DNA of 64,000 nt from Streptomyces sp. NBC_01445 (lineage in GTDB: Bacteria; Actinomycetota; Actinomycetes; Streptomycetales; Streptomycetaceae): contig NZ_CP109485.1 of the NCBI RefSeq assembly GCF_035918235.1, forward strand, positions 9,827,001-9,891,000, written 5' to 3'. Below the pieces are notes generated by a model. It saw only the letters and a program-made list of their open reading frames with translations, was not told the DNA's origin and searched no databases. The translations under genes and the position numbers were made by a program. This document shows, one piece after another, positions 35,003 to 43,922 of the stretch; positions within the stretch are counted from its first letter, which is position 1, and each line of letters begins with the position of its first letter.

Positions 35003-35808
35003 GCGCCTGTCAGCTCCTTTCAAATGTCTGCAAGGTACATGCATATGATGCGACGTGACCATGGTCGTGACGTGGTCGGACACCGGACTCGCGGCCGTCG
35101 CGACGGGCTGTCCGGCCGGGCGTTCGGCCTGTGCTCGTGCTCCGTGGTGTGGCGGTCGTTCGGGGAGGGAGCCCATCCACGAGGTGGGTTCGGGAGGGCG
35201 ATGTGAAGCAAGGGCGAATGCAGCGCGGGCGAAGGGCCTTGTGGACGCGGGAGTTGTCGCCGTGTTGGTGCTGCCGCGCAGCTGCTCGGCGAGCGACCCG
35301 GACCGGATCAAGGCGTGGCAGCGGGACCTGGCAGGACACGAGGGCCGCAGGCGGTGCGACGGGTGACCGCCGGCTGGCTGTGCCGGCCTGCCACGGGGTG
35401 AACTCGTCGACTTCGACAGCCCGTTCGCGCTGTGGCAGTCGGCCGACGGGCCGGCCGGCCAGTCGGATCGTCATGTACCGCGTAGGCATTCACCATTGAC
35501 GGGTATGCACGACACCAGCGCGAACTGCGTCGAGAGTCAGAGAACAAGCAGAAGTTTCCGATCTCGACCGGATGACCGGCCGCGTGGACGACAACCCGAA
35601 GGATCTGCGCGTCGTTCTCGACTCTCCGCTGCCGGAGCGGAAGCATGAAGTAGCAAAGGCTGACCCCGAGTATCCGCGCCGGCGGCCTCTCGCGATACCT
35701 CCGGAACGGTCCGTCGTCGTGGGGCCTACGGTCATTGCAGCTCCGGCAGGGCAGTCCTTCTCCGAACCAAGCCGTCACGCCGGTTGATGACTTGTGTAGC
35801 CTGCCTCG
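35003..35808. other. Intergenic, no gene recognised
   Basis: About 800 bp between divergently oriented genes. It must contain promoters for the MFS gene and the methyltransferase. Several open frames of 60-160 codons overlap here on both strands, but none has a ribosome site plus a recognisable domain. Old gene debris is possible. Confidence 0.4.
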
Positions 35809-36465
35809 GTGGAAATGGGACTGCACACAGATGACTGGTTGGCGGATACGCGGACGTCTTATGACACTGTCGCTGCAAGTTACGCAGAACTGACACGTCA
35901 CCTCTTGGACGAAACACCCCAGGAGCGCGCGGTCTTGGCCCTGTTTGCTGACCTGGTGCGTGCCCAAGGTGGCGGGTTGGTCGCGGACGTGGGGTGCGGG
36001 ACAGGCAGGGTCACAGGCCATCTGCGGAACCTTGGCCTGGACGCGTTCGGCATCGATCTGTCACCTGGAATGATCGATGTGGCCCGTCGTGATCACCCCG
36101 GTGTGCGGTTCGATCTCGGTTCCATGACGGATCTCGCCTTGGCCGACGCCTCCGTGACTGGCCTGGTCGCCTGGTACTCACTGATCCACATTCCTGCCGA
36201 CGAGATCAGGTCGGTTCTTGCGCATTTCCGTCGAGTGCTTCGGCCCGGTGGGCCGTTGTTGCTCAGTTTCCATGTCGGCGATGAGTCGCGGTTGAAGACT
36301 GAGGGCTATGGCGGGCACCCGATGAAGGTCTATGTCCATCGCCGGCAGCATGACCAGACGATTGCGTGGCTTAACGAAGCTGGCTTCGCGGTCGAGACGC
36401 ACAAGACTCTCACCTCGGCCGAGAGCAAGTCGGGAGGGATCATCCTCGCGCGTCGTCAACCTTGA
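35809..36465 (+). CDS. Class I SAM-dependent methyltransferase
   Basis: A 218-residue Rossmann-fold methyltransferase. Motif I is VADVGCGTGRVTGHL, motif II region FGIDLSPGMIDVAR, and the post-motif VLRPGGPLLLSFHVGD is typical. The sequence from SYDTVAASYAELTRHLLD onward fits the small UbiE/ubiquinone-like group. Either GTG 35809 or ATG 35815 may start translation. No ribosome site is visible and TAGCCT lies nearby, so the message may be leaderless. Target unknown; it stands alone. Confidence 0.85.
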   Translation: MEMGLHTDDWLADTRTSYDTVAASYAELTRHLLDETPQERAVLALFADLVRAQGGGLVADVGCGTGRVTGHLRNLGLDAFGIDLSPGMIDVARRDHPGVRFDLGSMTDLALADASVTGLVAWYSLIHIPADEIRSVLAHFRRVLRPGGPLLLSFHVGDESRLKTEGYGGHPMKVYVHRRQHDQTIAWLNEAGFAVETHKTLTSAESKSGGIILARRQP

Positions 36466-36574
36466 GTGGCTCCGCCAGTCGCCTGGCGGAGACGGGATCA
36501 GGTGGTTCGTGCGGCGATCTCGCCGAAGGTGGGCAGGCCCAGGTGGATCACTGAGGGTTTGAGGGCGGCATCGA

Positions 36575-36714
36575 GCTGGGTTTGGTCAGAGGCATGTTGG
36601 GGTCGCGGGCGAGCCGGTAGGACGCGGTGTGGCGTAGATCGTGGAGCGTCCAGTTTGCCCCGAGGAGATCGCTGACCCGGTTGAACATCGCGCGCGCCGC
36701 GTCGTAGTTCAGCG
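36575..36714 (-). pseudogene. Tyrosine recombinase (integrase) fragment
   Basis: The minus strand reads LNYDAARAMFNRVSDLLG followed by NWTLHDLRHTASYRLARDP, the box II region (HxLRH) of phage/plasmid-type tyrosine integrases. The preceding catalytic part and the C-terminal tyrosine are missing. It is a scrap of about 45 codons and marks a lost integrative element. Confidence 0.7.
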
Positions 36715-37013
36715 GTCGCCTGGAAGATTGCGCACACGGGACTCGGGGTGAGCTTCGGCGCCTTCTGGATGCGGGCCGCCTTCCGCACGGTGCCGACCGC
36801 GCTCACCGAATCGGCCGCTGTGCGGGAGTGAGTCACGGTACGTGCGACGGGCGTGGGCTGCCGCCGTAGGCATCTGGCGGGGGACGTTCGTGCAACCTGT
36901 GTCCAACTATCGAGCCAACCCCTGCGTCTGCCGGCCGAGGGCCTCTTCGAACTGGGCAGGCTGGTGCAGGTATTCGCGGGTGAGGGCATCGTCAGACACA
37001 GTAACCTCGGGCC

Positions 37014-37805
37014 ATGCCCGAGACATCGGTCGCGCACTTCTACGACGAACTAGCCGATGACTACCACCTGATCTACGCAGATTGGGACGCGAGCATCCGT
37101 CGGCAGGGGGACGCTCTGGACGCCCTGATCGGCCAGGACCGCGCGGCGGTGCTCGACTGCTCCTGCGGAATCGGCACGCAGGCCATTGGCCTTGCGCTGC
37201 GGGGGCACCGCGTCACCGGGACCGACCTCAGCCCGCGCGCCGCCGCCCGTGCTGCCCGTGAGGCCACCCGCCGTAGCCTCGGACTGCACACGGCCGCCGC
37301 CGACATGCGGCACCTCCCCTTTCCCGATGGCCGGTTCGACACCGTCGTCTGCGCCGACAACTCGCTGCCCCACCTTCTGACGGAGCAGGATGTGCACACA
37401 GCGCTGACCGAGATGCGCCGCGTGCTGCGTCCCGGCGGCCTGCTGTTGGTCAGCACCCGCCCCTACGACGAGCTGCTGCGCGAGCGCCCCGCTTCGACGC
37501 CTCCGCAGGTCCACCGGCTCGCCGATGACCCAGACGGCGGAGAAGCCGTCACCTTCCAGCTCTGGCACTGGCGTGACGACGGTGAGCGCTACGACTTGGA
37601 GCACTTCCAACTCAGGCCGACGGGCGAAGAGTGGCGCGTCCGGGTCCGCAGGACCGCCTACTGGGCGCTCAGCCGGGACCGGCTGACCGGCCTCGCCGCC
37701 GCGGCGGGGTTTACGGACCTCGGGTGGCGGATGCCGCGGGAGACAGGCTTCTTCCAGCCGCTGCTCGTGGCGCGCGCTGACACTTCCTCGGGCCTGGCCG
37801 TCTGA
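37014..37805 (+). CDS. Class I SAM-dependent methyltransferase
   Basis: A 263-residue methyltransferase of a different subgroup from the one 1.2 kb upstream. Motif I is VLDCSCGIGTQAIGLALRG, followed by VTGTDLSPRAAARAAREA, DMRHLPFPDGRFDTVVCADN and MRRVLRPGGLLLVSTRPYDE. The N-terminal HFYDELADDYHLIYADWDAS is characteristic of glycine/sarcosine-N-methyltransferase-like proteins. The start at 37014 lacks a ribosome site and follows AGTAACCT, suggesting a leaderless transcript. Converges on the XRE gene, with a shared hairpin between them. Confidence 0.85.
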   Translation: MPETSVAHFYDELADDYHLIYADWDASIRRQGDALDALIGQDRAAVLDCSCGIGTQAIGLALRGHRVTGTDLSPRAAARAAREATRRSLGLHTAAADMRHLPFPDGRFDTVVCADNSLPHLLTEQDVHTALTEMRRVLRPGGLLLVSTRPYDELLRERPASTPPQVHRLADDPDGGEAVTFQLWHWRDDGERYDLEHFQLRPTGEEWRVRVRRTAYWALSRDRLTGLAAAAGFTDLGWRMPRETGFFQPLLVARADTSSGLAV

Positions 37806-37845
37806 CTGATCACCCACCGCCACGTCCAACGCCTCTGTCAGACCC

Positions 37846-38415
37846 CTAGGACCCTTCCAAGGAAGGGTCCTTCGAAGACGCGCCCTTCGGGTACCGGACG
37901 AAGAGGACGCCCTGGACCTCGCCGTCCGGTGCGCTGTAGAAGTGCGGGGCGTCGGCCGGCCAGTGGGCGTGGCCGCCGGGTCCGGCCGTCTGCGGCGCGT
38001 CCGGCAGCCCGACGACCGCTGTTCCGGAGAGCACCATCAGGCTCTCCGTGGTGTGCGGGACATGCGCGGCCGACTCCTGGGTCGCGCCGTCGGCGATGGT
38101 GACGCGGAAGACGTCGGTGGCCGCGCCCTCGTCCTCGTACCGCTCCAGGAGAACCGCGGTGACGGCGCTGCCGGAGACTCCGCCCGCGCCCGCCGCGACG
38201 CCGGGCGGTGGGTCGTCGAGGACGGCGCTGACCGGGCGGTCGAGCGCGGTGGTCAGGGCGTAGAGCGTTTCCAGGGTGGGGTTGCGCCGGCCCGTCTCGA
38301 GTTCGGAGAGCGTGCCCTTGCCGACGCCTGAGCGGCGCGCGAGCTCCGACAGAGACAGGCCGGCGTCCTGCCGCAGCCGCTTCAGCCTGCGGCCCACCTC
38401 GTCGTTCAGACCCAT
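37846..38415 (-). CDS. XRE-family regulator with cupin domain
   Basis: A 189-residue regulator. The N-terminal Cro/C1 helix-turn-helix (about 8-62: LKRLRQDAGLSLSELARRSG, KGTLSELETGRRNPTLETLY) is joined to a C-terminal cupin barrel (about 95-175, with ESLMVLSGTAVVG and AHWPADAPHFYS). Such proteins sense small metabolites and control neighbouring transporters or catabolic genes. I use ATG 38415; a GTG at 38445 would add ten residues. Divergent from benE with a nested palindromic operator between them, so it very likely regulates benE and itself. Confidence 0.88.
   Translation of the reverse strand: MGLNDEVGRRLKRLRQDAGLSLSELARRSGVGKGTLSELETGRRNPTLETLYALTTALDRPVSAVLDDPPPGVAAGAGGVSGSAVTAVLLERYEDEGAATDVFRVTIADGATQESAAHVPHTTESLMVLSGTAVVGLPDAPQTAGPGGHAHWPADAPHFYSAPDGEVQGVLFVRYPKGASSKDPSLEGS
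37848..37871. terminator. Terminator-like hairpin inside the 3' end of the XRE gene
   Basis: AGGACCCTTCC-AA-GGAAGGGTCCT is a perfect 11-bp inverted repeat. It covers the last codons of the XRE gene and lies 43 bp after the methyltransferase stop, so it can serve as a shared bidirectional terminator. Confidence 0.7.
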
Positions 38416-38477
38416 CTGCCCGGTTCCGTCCGTTTCTGCGCCCACCGGCGCTTTGACGTGCCGCCACCTGCGTCCTT

Positions 38478-38515
38478 AGTGTTCCACAAACAGAACGTTC
38501 CGTTTACGGAACACT
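38478..38515. promoter_or_regulatory. Nested palindromic operator between XRE regulator and benE
   Basis: Outer arms AGTGTTCC (38478-38485) and GGAACACT (38508-38515) enclose a perfect palindrome AAAC-A-GAACGTTC-C-GTTT at 38488-38505. It is an excellent candidate binding site for the XRE protein, placed between the divergent start codons. Confidence 0.75.
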
Positions 38516-38558
38516 CGGAACCCGCTCTCCCGCACCCCTTTTCGGAAGTGATGCCCGC

Positions 38559-39812
38559 ATGTCCCCGCTCGCCCGTATACGCGCCACCGCACCGCCCTCG
38601 GCCGTGGCGGCGGGGCTCATCGCGGTCACCGTCGGCGTGACCAGTGCCGCTGCCATCGTGTTCACCGCGGCTCGGGCCGCCGGGGCGGACGCGCGCGAGG
38701 TGTCCTCGTGGATGCTGGCGCTCGGCGTCGGGATCGCCGTGACCTGCGTGGGCCTGTCGCTGCGGCACAAGGTCCCGATCGTCACCTCCTGGTCGACACC
38801 GGGAGCCGCGCTCCTCGCCACGAGCCTGAGCGGGGTGTCCATGGAAAAAGCCGTGGGCGCGTTCGTGTTCAGCGCCGTGCTGATCATGGTGAGCGGTCTG
38901 ACGGGGTGGTTCGCGCGGATCATGGACCGTATCCCGGTGCCGCTGGCATCGGCGCTGCTGGGCGGTGTGCTGCTTGAGTTCGGGACGGGGCTCTTCTCTC
39001 AGATGGGCGGCAGTTTCGCCATCGCGTTCCCGGTGTTCGTGCTGTATCTCCTCGGGCGTCGACTGCTGCCGCGCTACGCGGTCCTCATTGCGCTCGGCGG
39101 CGGAGTCGTCGCCTCCGTCCTCACCGGGGGCTGGCATCTGGAACGGGTCCGACTGTCCCTCGCGCAGCCGGTGATCACGGCTCCCGAGTTCGACTGGAAG
39201 GTGCTGATCAGCGTCGGCGTGCCGCTGTTCGTCGTCACCATGGCTTCGCAGAATCTGCCGGGGGTTGCCGTGCTGCGCGGCTCCGGCTATGAGGTGCCCG
39301 TCTCGCCGGTCCTGACGTGGACGGGTGCGGTGCAGGCGGTGCTCGCGCCGTTCGGGGCGTTCGGCATCAACCTGGCGGCGATGACCGCCGCGATCTGCAC
39401 CGGCGACGGGGCCCACCCCGACCGGCAGCGGCGCTACCTCGCGGCCGTGTGGGCGGGTGTCTTCTACCTGTGTGTCGGCCTGCTCGGCGCGACCGTCGCC
39501 TCGCTGCTCACCGCGATGCCGCACGCACTCGTCCTGGCCGTCGCGGGGGTCGGCATGCTCGCCACGATCGAGGCCTCCCTGGCAAGTGCCCTGTCGGACC
39601 CCGGATCCAGGGAGGCGGCCGTCGTCACCTTCCTCGCCACGGCCTCGGGCGTGACGCTTCTCGGCATCGGGTCCGCGTTCTGGGGGCTGCTCGCGGGCGT
39701 GCTCACCAGCGTCATCGTGTCGGTGGGACGGCGGCGAGGGGCCGCCGCGTCCGCGCCGGCCCCTAAGCCGGTCACGGCAGCCTCGCGCACACCTGAGCGA
39801 ACCTCCGCGTGA
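38559..39812 (+). CDS. benE: Benzoate/H+ symporter-family transporter BenE
   Basis: A 417-residue inner-membrane transporter with about eleven to twelve hydrophobic segments. BenE-family signatures are SSWMLALGVGIAVTCVGLSL, IVTSWSTPGAALLAT, TMASQNLPGVAVLRGSGYEV and GINLAAMTAAICTG. Proteins of this family import benzoate or related aromatic acids with protons; no benzoate-degradation genes are in the window, so the substrate may differ. Its 3' end overlaps the convergent amidotransferase gene by 41 bp. Expression is probably controlled by the divergent XRE-cupin protein. Confidence 0.88.
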   Translation: MSPLARIRATAPPSAVAAGLIAVTVGVTSAAAIVFTAARAAGADAREVSSWMLALGVGIAVTCVGLSLRHKVPIVTSWSTPGAALLATSLSGVSMEKAVGAFVFSAVLIMVSGLTGWFARIMDRIPVPLASALLGGVLLEFGTGLFSQMGGSFAIAFPVFVLYLLGRRLLPRYAVLIALGGGVVASVLTGGWHLERVRLSLAQPVITAPEFDWKVLISVGVPLFVVTMASQNLPGVAVLRGSGYEVPVSPVLTWTGAVQAVLAPFGAFGINLAAMTAAICTGDGAHPDRQRRYLAAVWAGVFYLCVGLLGATVASLLTAMPHALVLAVAGVGMLATIEASLASALSDPGSREAAVVTFLATASGVTLLGIGSAFWGLLAGVLTSVIVSVGRRRGAAASAPAPKPVTAASRTPERTSA

Positions 39813-40506
39813 ACACCGACCACGCCGAGACCGCCGCGCCCTCGTCGGCCATGGCCTCGGCGTGCAGCCGGTCCCTGTCATAGCCCTGCCGGGCCAGCAG
39901 CTCCCGGTCCCACCCGGCGATCCGGTCGGCCTCCGCCTCAGGGTGAAACTGCACACCCCAGGCCCGCGCCCCGACCCGGAACGCCTGGTGGGGACAGGTC
40001 GCGCTGGACGCCAACCAGGTGGCGCCCGGCGGGAGTTCGGTGATCGCGTCGACGTGCCGTTCGATCGCGGGCGCCGTCGCGCCCAGCCCGTACAGCAGCG
40101 GATCGTCGGCGGCTTCGGGGCGCAGCCGGATCTGTGTGCTGCCGAACTCGGGCTGCCCATGATTCGCCCGTACGCTGCCGCCCGCGACCTGTGCGAGCAA
40201 CTGGCCACCGAGGCAGATGCCGAGCACGGGCGAGCCGTCGTCCAGTGACTGCGCGACGAGCCGGCGCGTGGCGGGGAGCCAGGGTGCGCGCTCGTCGTCG
40301 TCCGGCAGGAAGCCGCCGCCGAGCACGAGGAGCGGCCTGCCGTCGAGCGCCTCGGGCAGGGCCTCACCCTCGTAGGGACGCAGCACTTCGAGACCGAGTC
40401 CCGCGTCGCGCAGCCAGGCACCGACCCGGCCGGGACCGCCGGTCCTGGTGTTCTGTATGACCACAGTGGTCTGTGGGCCTGGGCCCGGTGCGTGCGAGGG
40501 CGTCAT
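39772..40506 (-). CDS. Class I glutamine amidotransferase-like protein
   Basis: A 244-residue GATase1-fold protein of the GMP-synthase-like group. The triad is visible: Cys98 in LGICLGGQLLAQ, His188 and Glu190 in GVQFHPEAEAD. The N-terminal strand TVVIQNTRTGGPGRVGAWL and GGGFLPDDDE are normal for stand-alone homologues. These may hydrolyse gamma-glutamyl compounds or supply ammonia, but no synthetase partner lies nearby. ATG 40506 follows GGAG. The gene is convergent with and overlaps benE. Confidence 0.88.
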   Translation of the reverse strand: MTPSHAPGPGPQTTVVIQNTRTGGPGRVGAWLRDAGLGLEVLRPYEGEALPEALDGRPLLVLGGGFLPDDDERAPWLPATRRLVAQSLDDGSPVLGICLGGQLLAQVAGGSVRANHGQPEFGSTQIRLRPEAADDPLLYGLGATAPAIERHVDAITELPPGATWLASSATCPHQAFRVGARAWGVQFHPEAEADRIAGWDRELLARQGYDRDRLHAEAMADEGAAVSAWSVFTRRFAQVCARLP

Positions 40507-40538
40507 TGCCTCAGCTCCCCTGCTCGGCATCTGCGTTC

Positions 40539-40570
40539 GCTGCCTTGATCCCTACGTTGATCAAGGCAGC
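40539..40570. repeat. Perfect 12-bp inverted repeat between divergent genes
   Basis: GCTGCCTTGATC-cctacgtt-GATCAAGGCAGC. It lies 33 bp upstream of the amidotransferase start and 226 bp upstream of the GH2 gene. It could be an operator or a transcription barrier; no T run follows on either strand. Confidence 0.6.
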
Positions 40571-40710
40571 AGATCAGGGCGCGACGCGCGACGTCAACGG
40601 TCCGTCGGCCGCCTTGCTCCGAGGGCCAGAGGGTCCGGAACTGCGGGTCGCCGGGGCGAGCCCGTCCCAGGAGGCGATGCGGCGGTCGGGAAGCATATTT
40701 GGAAAGGCCC

Positions 40711-40741
40711 TTGACTAATCCCGGCCCGAAGCCGAAAGAAT
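40711..40741 (+). promoter_or_regulatory. Possible promoter of the GH2-GH67 operon
   Basis: TTGACT (40711-40716) and AAGAAT (40736-40741) are separated by 19 bp and lie 55 bp before the GH2 start. The spacing is slightly long, so this is tentative. Confidence 0.3.
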
Positions 40742-40796
40742 CAGTCCGCTCAAGTTGCTTTCTGGTGAGTCGTGTTGGCTTCGAGGGGACCCGTTC

Positions 40797-43700
40797 ATGC
40801 ATGTCACCCGTAGATCCGTGCTGGCCGCGAGCGCGGCCGGCTCCATGGCCGGGACGTTCGCGGTGCCCGCGCCCGGCGCGGCCGCCGCTGACCGCACCGG
40901 TCCGGTCGGCCGCCGCACCGTGGACCTGGCCGACGGCTGGCGCTTCGCGCTCGTCAGCCCCGACGGCATCGCCGACCCGACGGGCGCCTACGCCGGCGCC
41001 GAGCGCCCCGGCTTCGACGACGCGGACTGGCGCGCGGTCGCGGTCCCGCACGACTGGAGCATCGAGCAGACCCCCACGACGGAGCACAACACGACCAGCG
41101 GCACCGGCTTCCTGCCCGGCGGACTCGGCTGGTACCGCAAGAAGTTCACCGTCCCCGCCGCCTACGCGGGCAAGCGAATCTCCGTCGAGTTTGACGGCGT
41201 CTACATGGATGCCAACGTCTACGTCAACGGCGAGCTCGTCGGCAACCACCCCTACGGTTATACCGGTTTCGCCTACGACATCACCGACCTGCTGCACTCG
41301 GACGGCGCCACCGCCAACGTGCTCGCGGTCGAGGTCCGCAACCGGCTGCCCAGCAGCCGCTGGTACTCGGGAAGCGGCATCTACCGCCGTGCCCGCCTGG
41401 TGGTCACCGAGCCGGTGCACGTCCAGCGCTGGGGCACCTTCGTGACCACGCCCGACCTCGCCGCCGCCCTCGACAAGGGATACGCGACGGTCGACGTCCG
41501 CACGGCCGTCGCCAACGACTCCGGTGAGACCGCGCCGGCCGTCACGGTCGTCTCCACTGTCCGCGACGCCAAGGGGCGACGCGTCGCCCGCAGCGAGTCC
41601 GTGCTGCGCGACGTGGGCGCGGACCCGGCAACGGCCCACGCCCGACTCACCCTCCACAAGCCGCAGTTGTGGTCCATCGACACGCCCGGCCACCGCTACA
41701 CCCTCGTCACCGACCTGCGTGTGGACGGCCGCACAGTCGACACGTACCGCACCCGGTTCGGCGTGCGGCACGCGACCTTCGACCCGGACCACGGCTTCTC
41801 GCTCAACGGCACCCACGCCAAGCTCAAGGGCGTCGACCTCCACCACGACCTCGGCGCCCTCGGTGCCGCCGTCCAGCCGGACGCCGTCCGCCGCCAGCTG
41901 ACCATCATGAAGTCCATGGGCGTGAACGCGCTGCGCACATCCCACAACCCGCCCGCCCCCGAGGTGATCGAGGCCTGCGAGGACCTGGGCATCGTCATGC
42001 TCGTGGAGGCCTTCGACTGCTGGCGCACCGGAAAGAACCCATACGACTACGGCCGGTTCTTCGATGCGCACAGTGACGCCGACATCGCCGAAATGGTGCG
42101 CGCCGCCCGCAACTCGCCCGCCGTCCTGATGTGGTCGATCGGCAACGAGATCCCCGACTCGACCCGGGCCGAAGGCGTGGACATGGCGCGGCGGCTCGTC
42201 TCTGACATCAAGGCCCTCGACACGACCCGGCCGATCGTCATCGGCTCCGACAAGTACCGCTCGCTGCCCTCCGCCGGGTCGCCCGCGGACCTGATCCTGG
42301 CCGAGCTTGACGGCCTCGGCCTCAACTACAACACCGCCGCGTCCGTCGACGCGCTGCACGCCCGCTACCCGCACCTGTTCCTCTTCGAGTCCGAGTCGTC
42401 GTCGGAGACGTCCACCCGTGGCGCGTACCAGGAGCCCGAGCACCTCAACACCGGGGAGAACCACACCCCGGGCCGGCGCGCCACGTCCAGCTACGACAAC
42501 AACCTTGCCTCGTGGACGATGAGCGGCGAGTACGGCCTGAAGAAGGACCGCGACAGGCGCTTCTTCGCGGGCGAGTTCCTGTGGTCCGGCATCGACTACA
42601 TCGGCGAGCCGACCCCGTACGACGTGTTCCCCGTGAAGGCGTCGTTCTTCGGCGCGGTCGACACGGCCGGGTTCCCCAAGGACATGTACCACCTCTTCCG
42701 CAGCCAGTGGACCGATGAGCCGATGGTGCACCTGCTGCCCATGGACTGGACGACGCACAAGCCCGGCCAGGAGGTGGAGGTGTGGGCGTACGCGAACGTC
42801 GCCGAGGTCGAACTCTTCCTCAACGGCCGTTCCCTGGGCGTGCGTTCCTTCGACGCGAAGAAGACCGTCGACGGCCGCGCCTACCTGGAGACGACGGAGG
42901 CGACACACGACGACAAGACGGTCACTTCCGGCCCCTACCCCGGCAGTTACACGTCGCCGAACGGCAGCGCCGGCAGGCTGCACCTGTCGTGGAAGGTTCC
43001 GTACGCGGCAGGCGAGTTGAAGGCCGTGGCCCGCGCGGGCGGGAAGGCCGTGGCGACGGACGTGCTGCGCACCGCCGGGACGCCGCACGCCGTGCGCCTC
43101 ACCGCCGACCGCAGGTCCGTCGCCGCCGACGGGCGTTCGCTGGTCTTCGTCACGGCCGAGGTCGTCGACGCGCGCGGCGTGCTCGTCCCCGATGCCGAGC
43201 ACCTCCTCGAATTCGCCGTGAAGGGCGGTGGGCTGGCGGGTCTGGACAACGGGCGGCAGGAGAGCGCCGAGCGGTACCAGGCCAGTACGCGCACCGCCTT
43301 CCACGGCCTCGCGCTCGCCATGGTGCGGGTGGCCACCGAGCCGGGCGCATTGACCGTCACGGCCGCTGCCGACGGGCTGCGCACCGGCAAGGTCTCCGTG
43401 CGGGTGGCGGGACCGGCGGGCGGGCCCGTCACGCGGGCCGAACCCTTCGCCCCCGACCCGGGTCCCGGAGCATCCAAATACCCGCTCGCCGACGCGAGTT
43501 ACTCCGGCGCAACCGGCACTCTCCCCGCCGCGATGCTCGACGGGGACCCCGCGACCCAGTGGTCCAACTCCTTCCAGAAGGCGGCCACCGCCCTGCTGCC
43601 CGCCTTCGCCGGCGCCCGGCCCACCGACTGGGTGTCGGTGGCATGGGCGCAGGAGCGCGAGATCGGCCGGGTCGAAGTCTCTTTCACGGTCGACGCGAAA

Positions 43701-43922
43701 CACTCCCTGCCCGCCTCGGTCGACGTGTCGGTCTGGGACGGAAAGGGCTACGTCGCCGTGCACGACGCCGACATCGACTGGGCGACGGCGTCCGGTGAGC
43801 CCACTGTCATCACCTTCGACGCGGTACACGGCAGCCGTCTCCGCCTGGACCTGACCAGCGACAGGCCCGGCGAACCCGCCGGTGCGTTCGGGATCGTCGC
43901 GCTCGACGTGGCAGCCTCATGA
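40797..43922 (+). CDS. GH2 beta-galactosidase-type enzyme with C-terminal discoidin-like domain, Tat-exported
   Basis: A 1041-residue exported GH2 enzyme. The N-terminus MHVTRRSVLAASAAG is a Tat signal, with cleavage near AAA-DRT. The sugar-binding jelly roll, Ig-like and TIM-barrel domains run to about residue 620, with the acid/base Glu451 in MWSIGNEIPD and the likely nucleophile Glu533 in FLFESESSSETSTRG. Two further Ig-like domains follow, and from about 895 an F5/8-type (discoidin) sugar-binding module (ATQWSNSF). Activity is beta-galactosidase-like, possibly on galactosylated xylan or other beta-glycosides. The stop overlaps the GH67 start as ATGA, so the two are coupled. Confidence 0.9.
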   Translation: MHVTRRSVLAASAAGSMAGTFAVPAPGAAAADRTGPVGRRTVDLADGWRFALVSPDGIADPTGAYAGAERPGFDDADWRAVAVPHDWSIEQTPTTEHNTTSGTGFLPGGLGWYRKKFTVPAAYAGKRISVEFDGVYMDANVYVNGELVGNHPYGYTGFAYDITDLLHSDGATANVLAVEVRNRLPSSRWYSGSGIYRRARLVVTEPVHVQRWGTFVTTPDLAAALDKGYATVDVRTAVANDSGETAPAVTVVSTVRDAKGRRVARSESVLRDVGADPATAHARLTLHKPQLWSIDTPGHRYTLVTDLRVDGRTVDTYRTRFGVRHATFDPDHGFSLNGTHAKLKGVDLHHDLGALGAAVQPDAVRRQLTIMKSMGVNALRTSHNPPAPEVIEACEDLGIVMLVEAFDCWRTGKNPYDYGRFFDAHSDADIAEMVRAARNSPAVLMWSIGNEIPDSTRAEGVDMARRLVSDIKALDTTRPIVIGSDKYRSLPSAGSPADLILAELDGLGLNYNTAASVDALHARYPHLFLFESESSSETSTRGAYQEPEHLNTGENHTPGRRATSSYDNNLASWTMSGEYGLKKDRDRRFFAGEFLWSGIDYIGEPTPYDVFPVKASFFGAVDTAGFPKDMYHLFRSQWTDEPMVHLLPMDWTTHKPGQEVEVWAYANVAEVELFLNGRSLGVRSFDAKKTVDGRAYLETTEATHDDKTVTSGPYPGSYTSPNGSAGRLHLSWKVPYAAGELKAVARAGGKAVATDVLRTAGTPHAVRLTADRRSVAADGRSLVFVTAEVVDARGVLVPDAEHLLEFAVKGGGLAGLDNGRQESAERYQASTRTAFHGLALAMVRVATEPGALTVTAAADGLRTGKVSVRVAGPAGGPVTRAEPFAPDPGPGASKYPLADASYSGATGTLPAAMLDGDPATQWSNSFQKAATALLPAFAGARPTDWVSVAWAQEREIGRVEVSFTVDAKHSLPASVDVSVWDGKGYVAVHDADIDWATASGEPTVITFDAVHGSRLRLDLTSDRPGEPAGAFGIVALDVAAS

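Noticed and set aside
35010..35489. A 159-codon minus-strand frame beginning MPTRYMTIRLAGRPVG as an oxidoreductase remnant
   Set aside because: Only the first few residues are vaguely reminiscent of a medium-chain dehydrogenase start; no further motif supports it.
40503..43829. An 1108-codon minus-strand frame opposite the GH2 gene
   Set aside because: Composition is that of an antisense shadow, with no motifs, while the plus strand encodes a complete GH2 enzyme with active-site residues.
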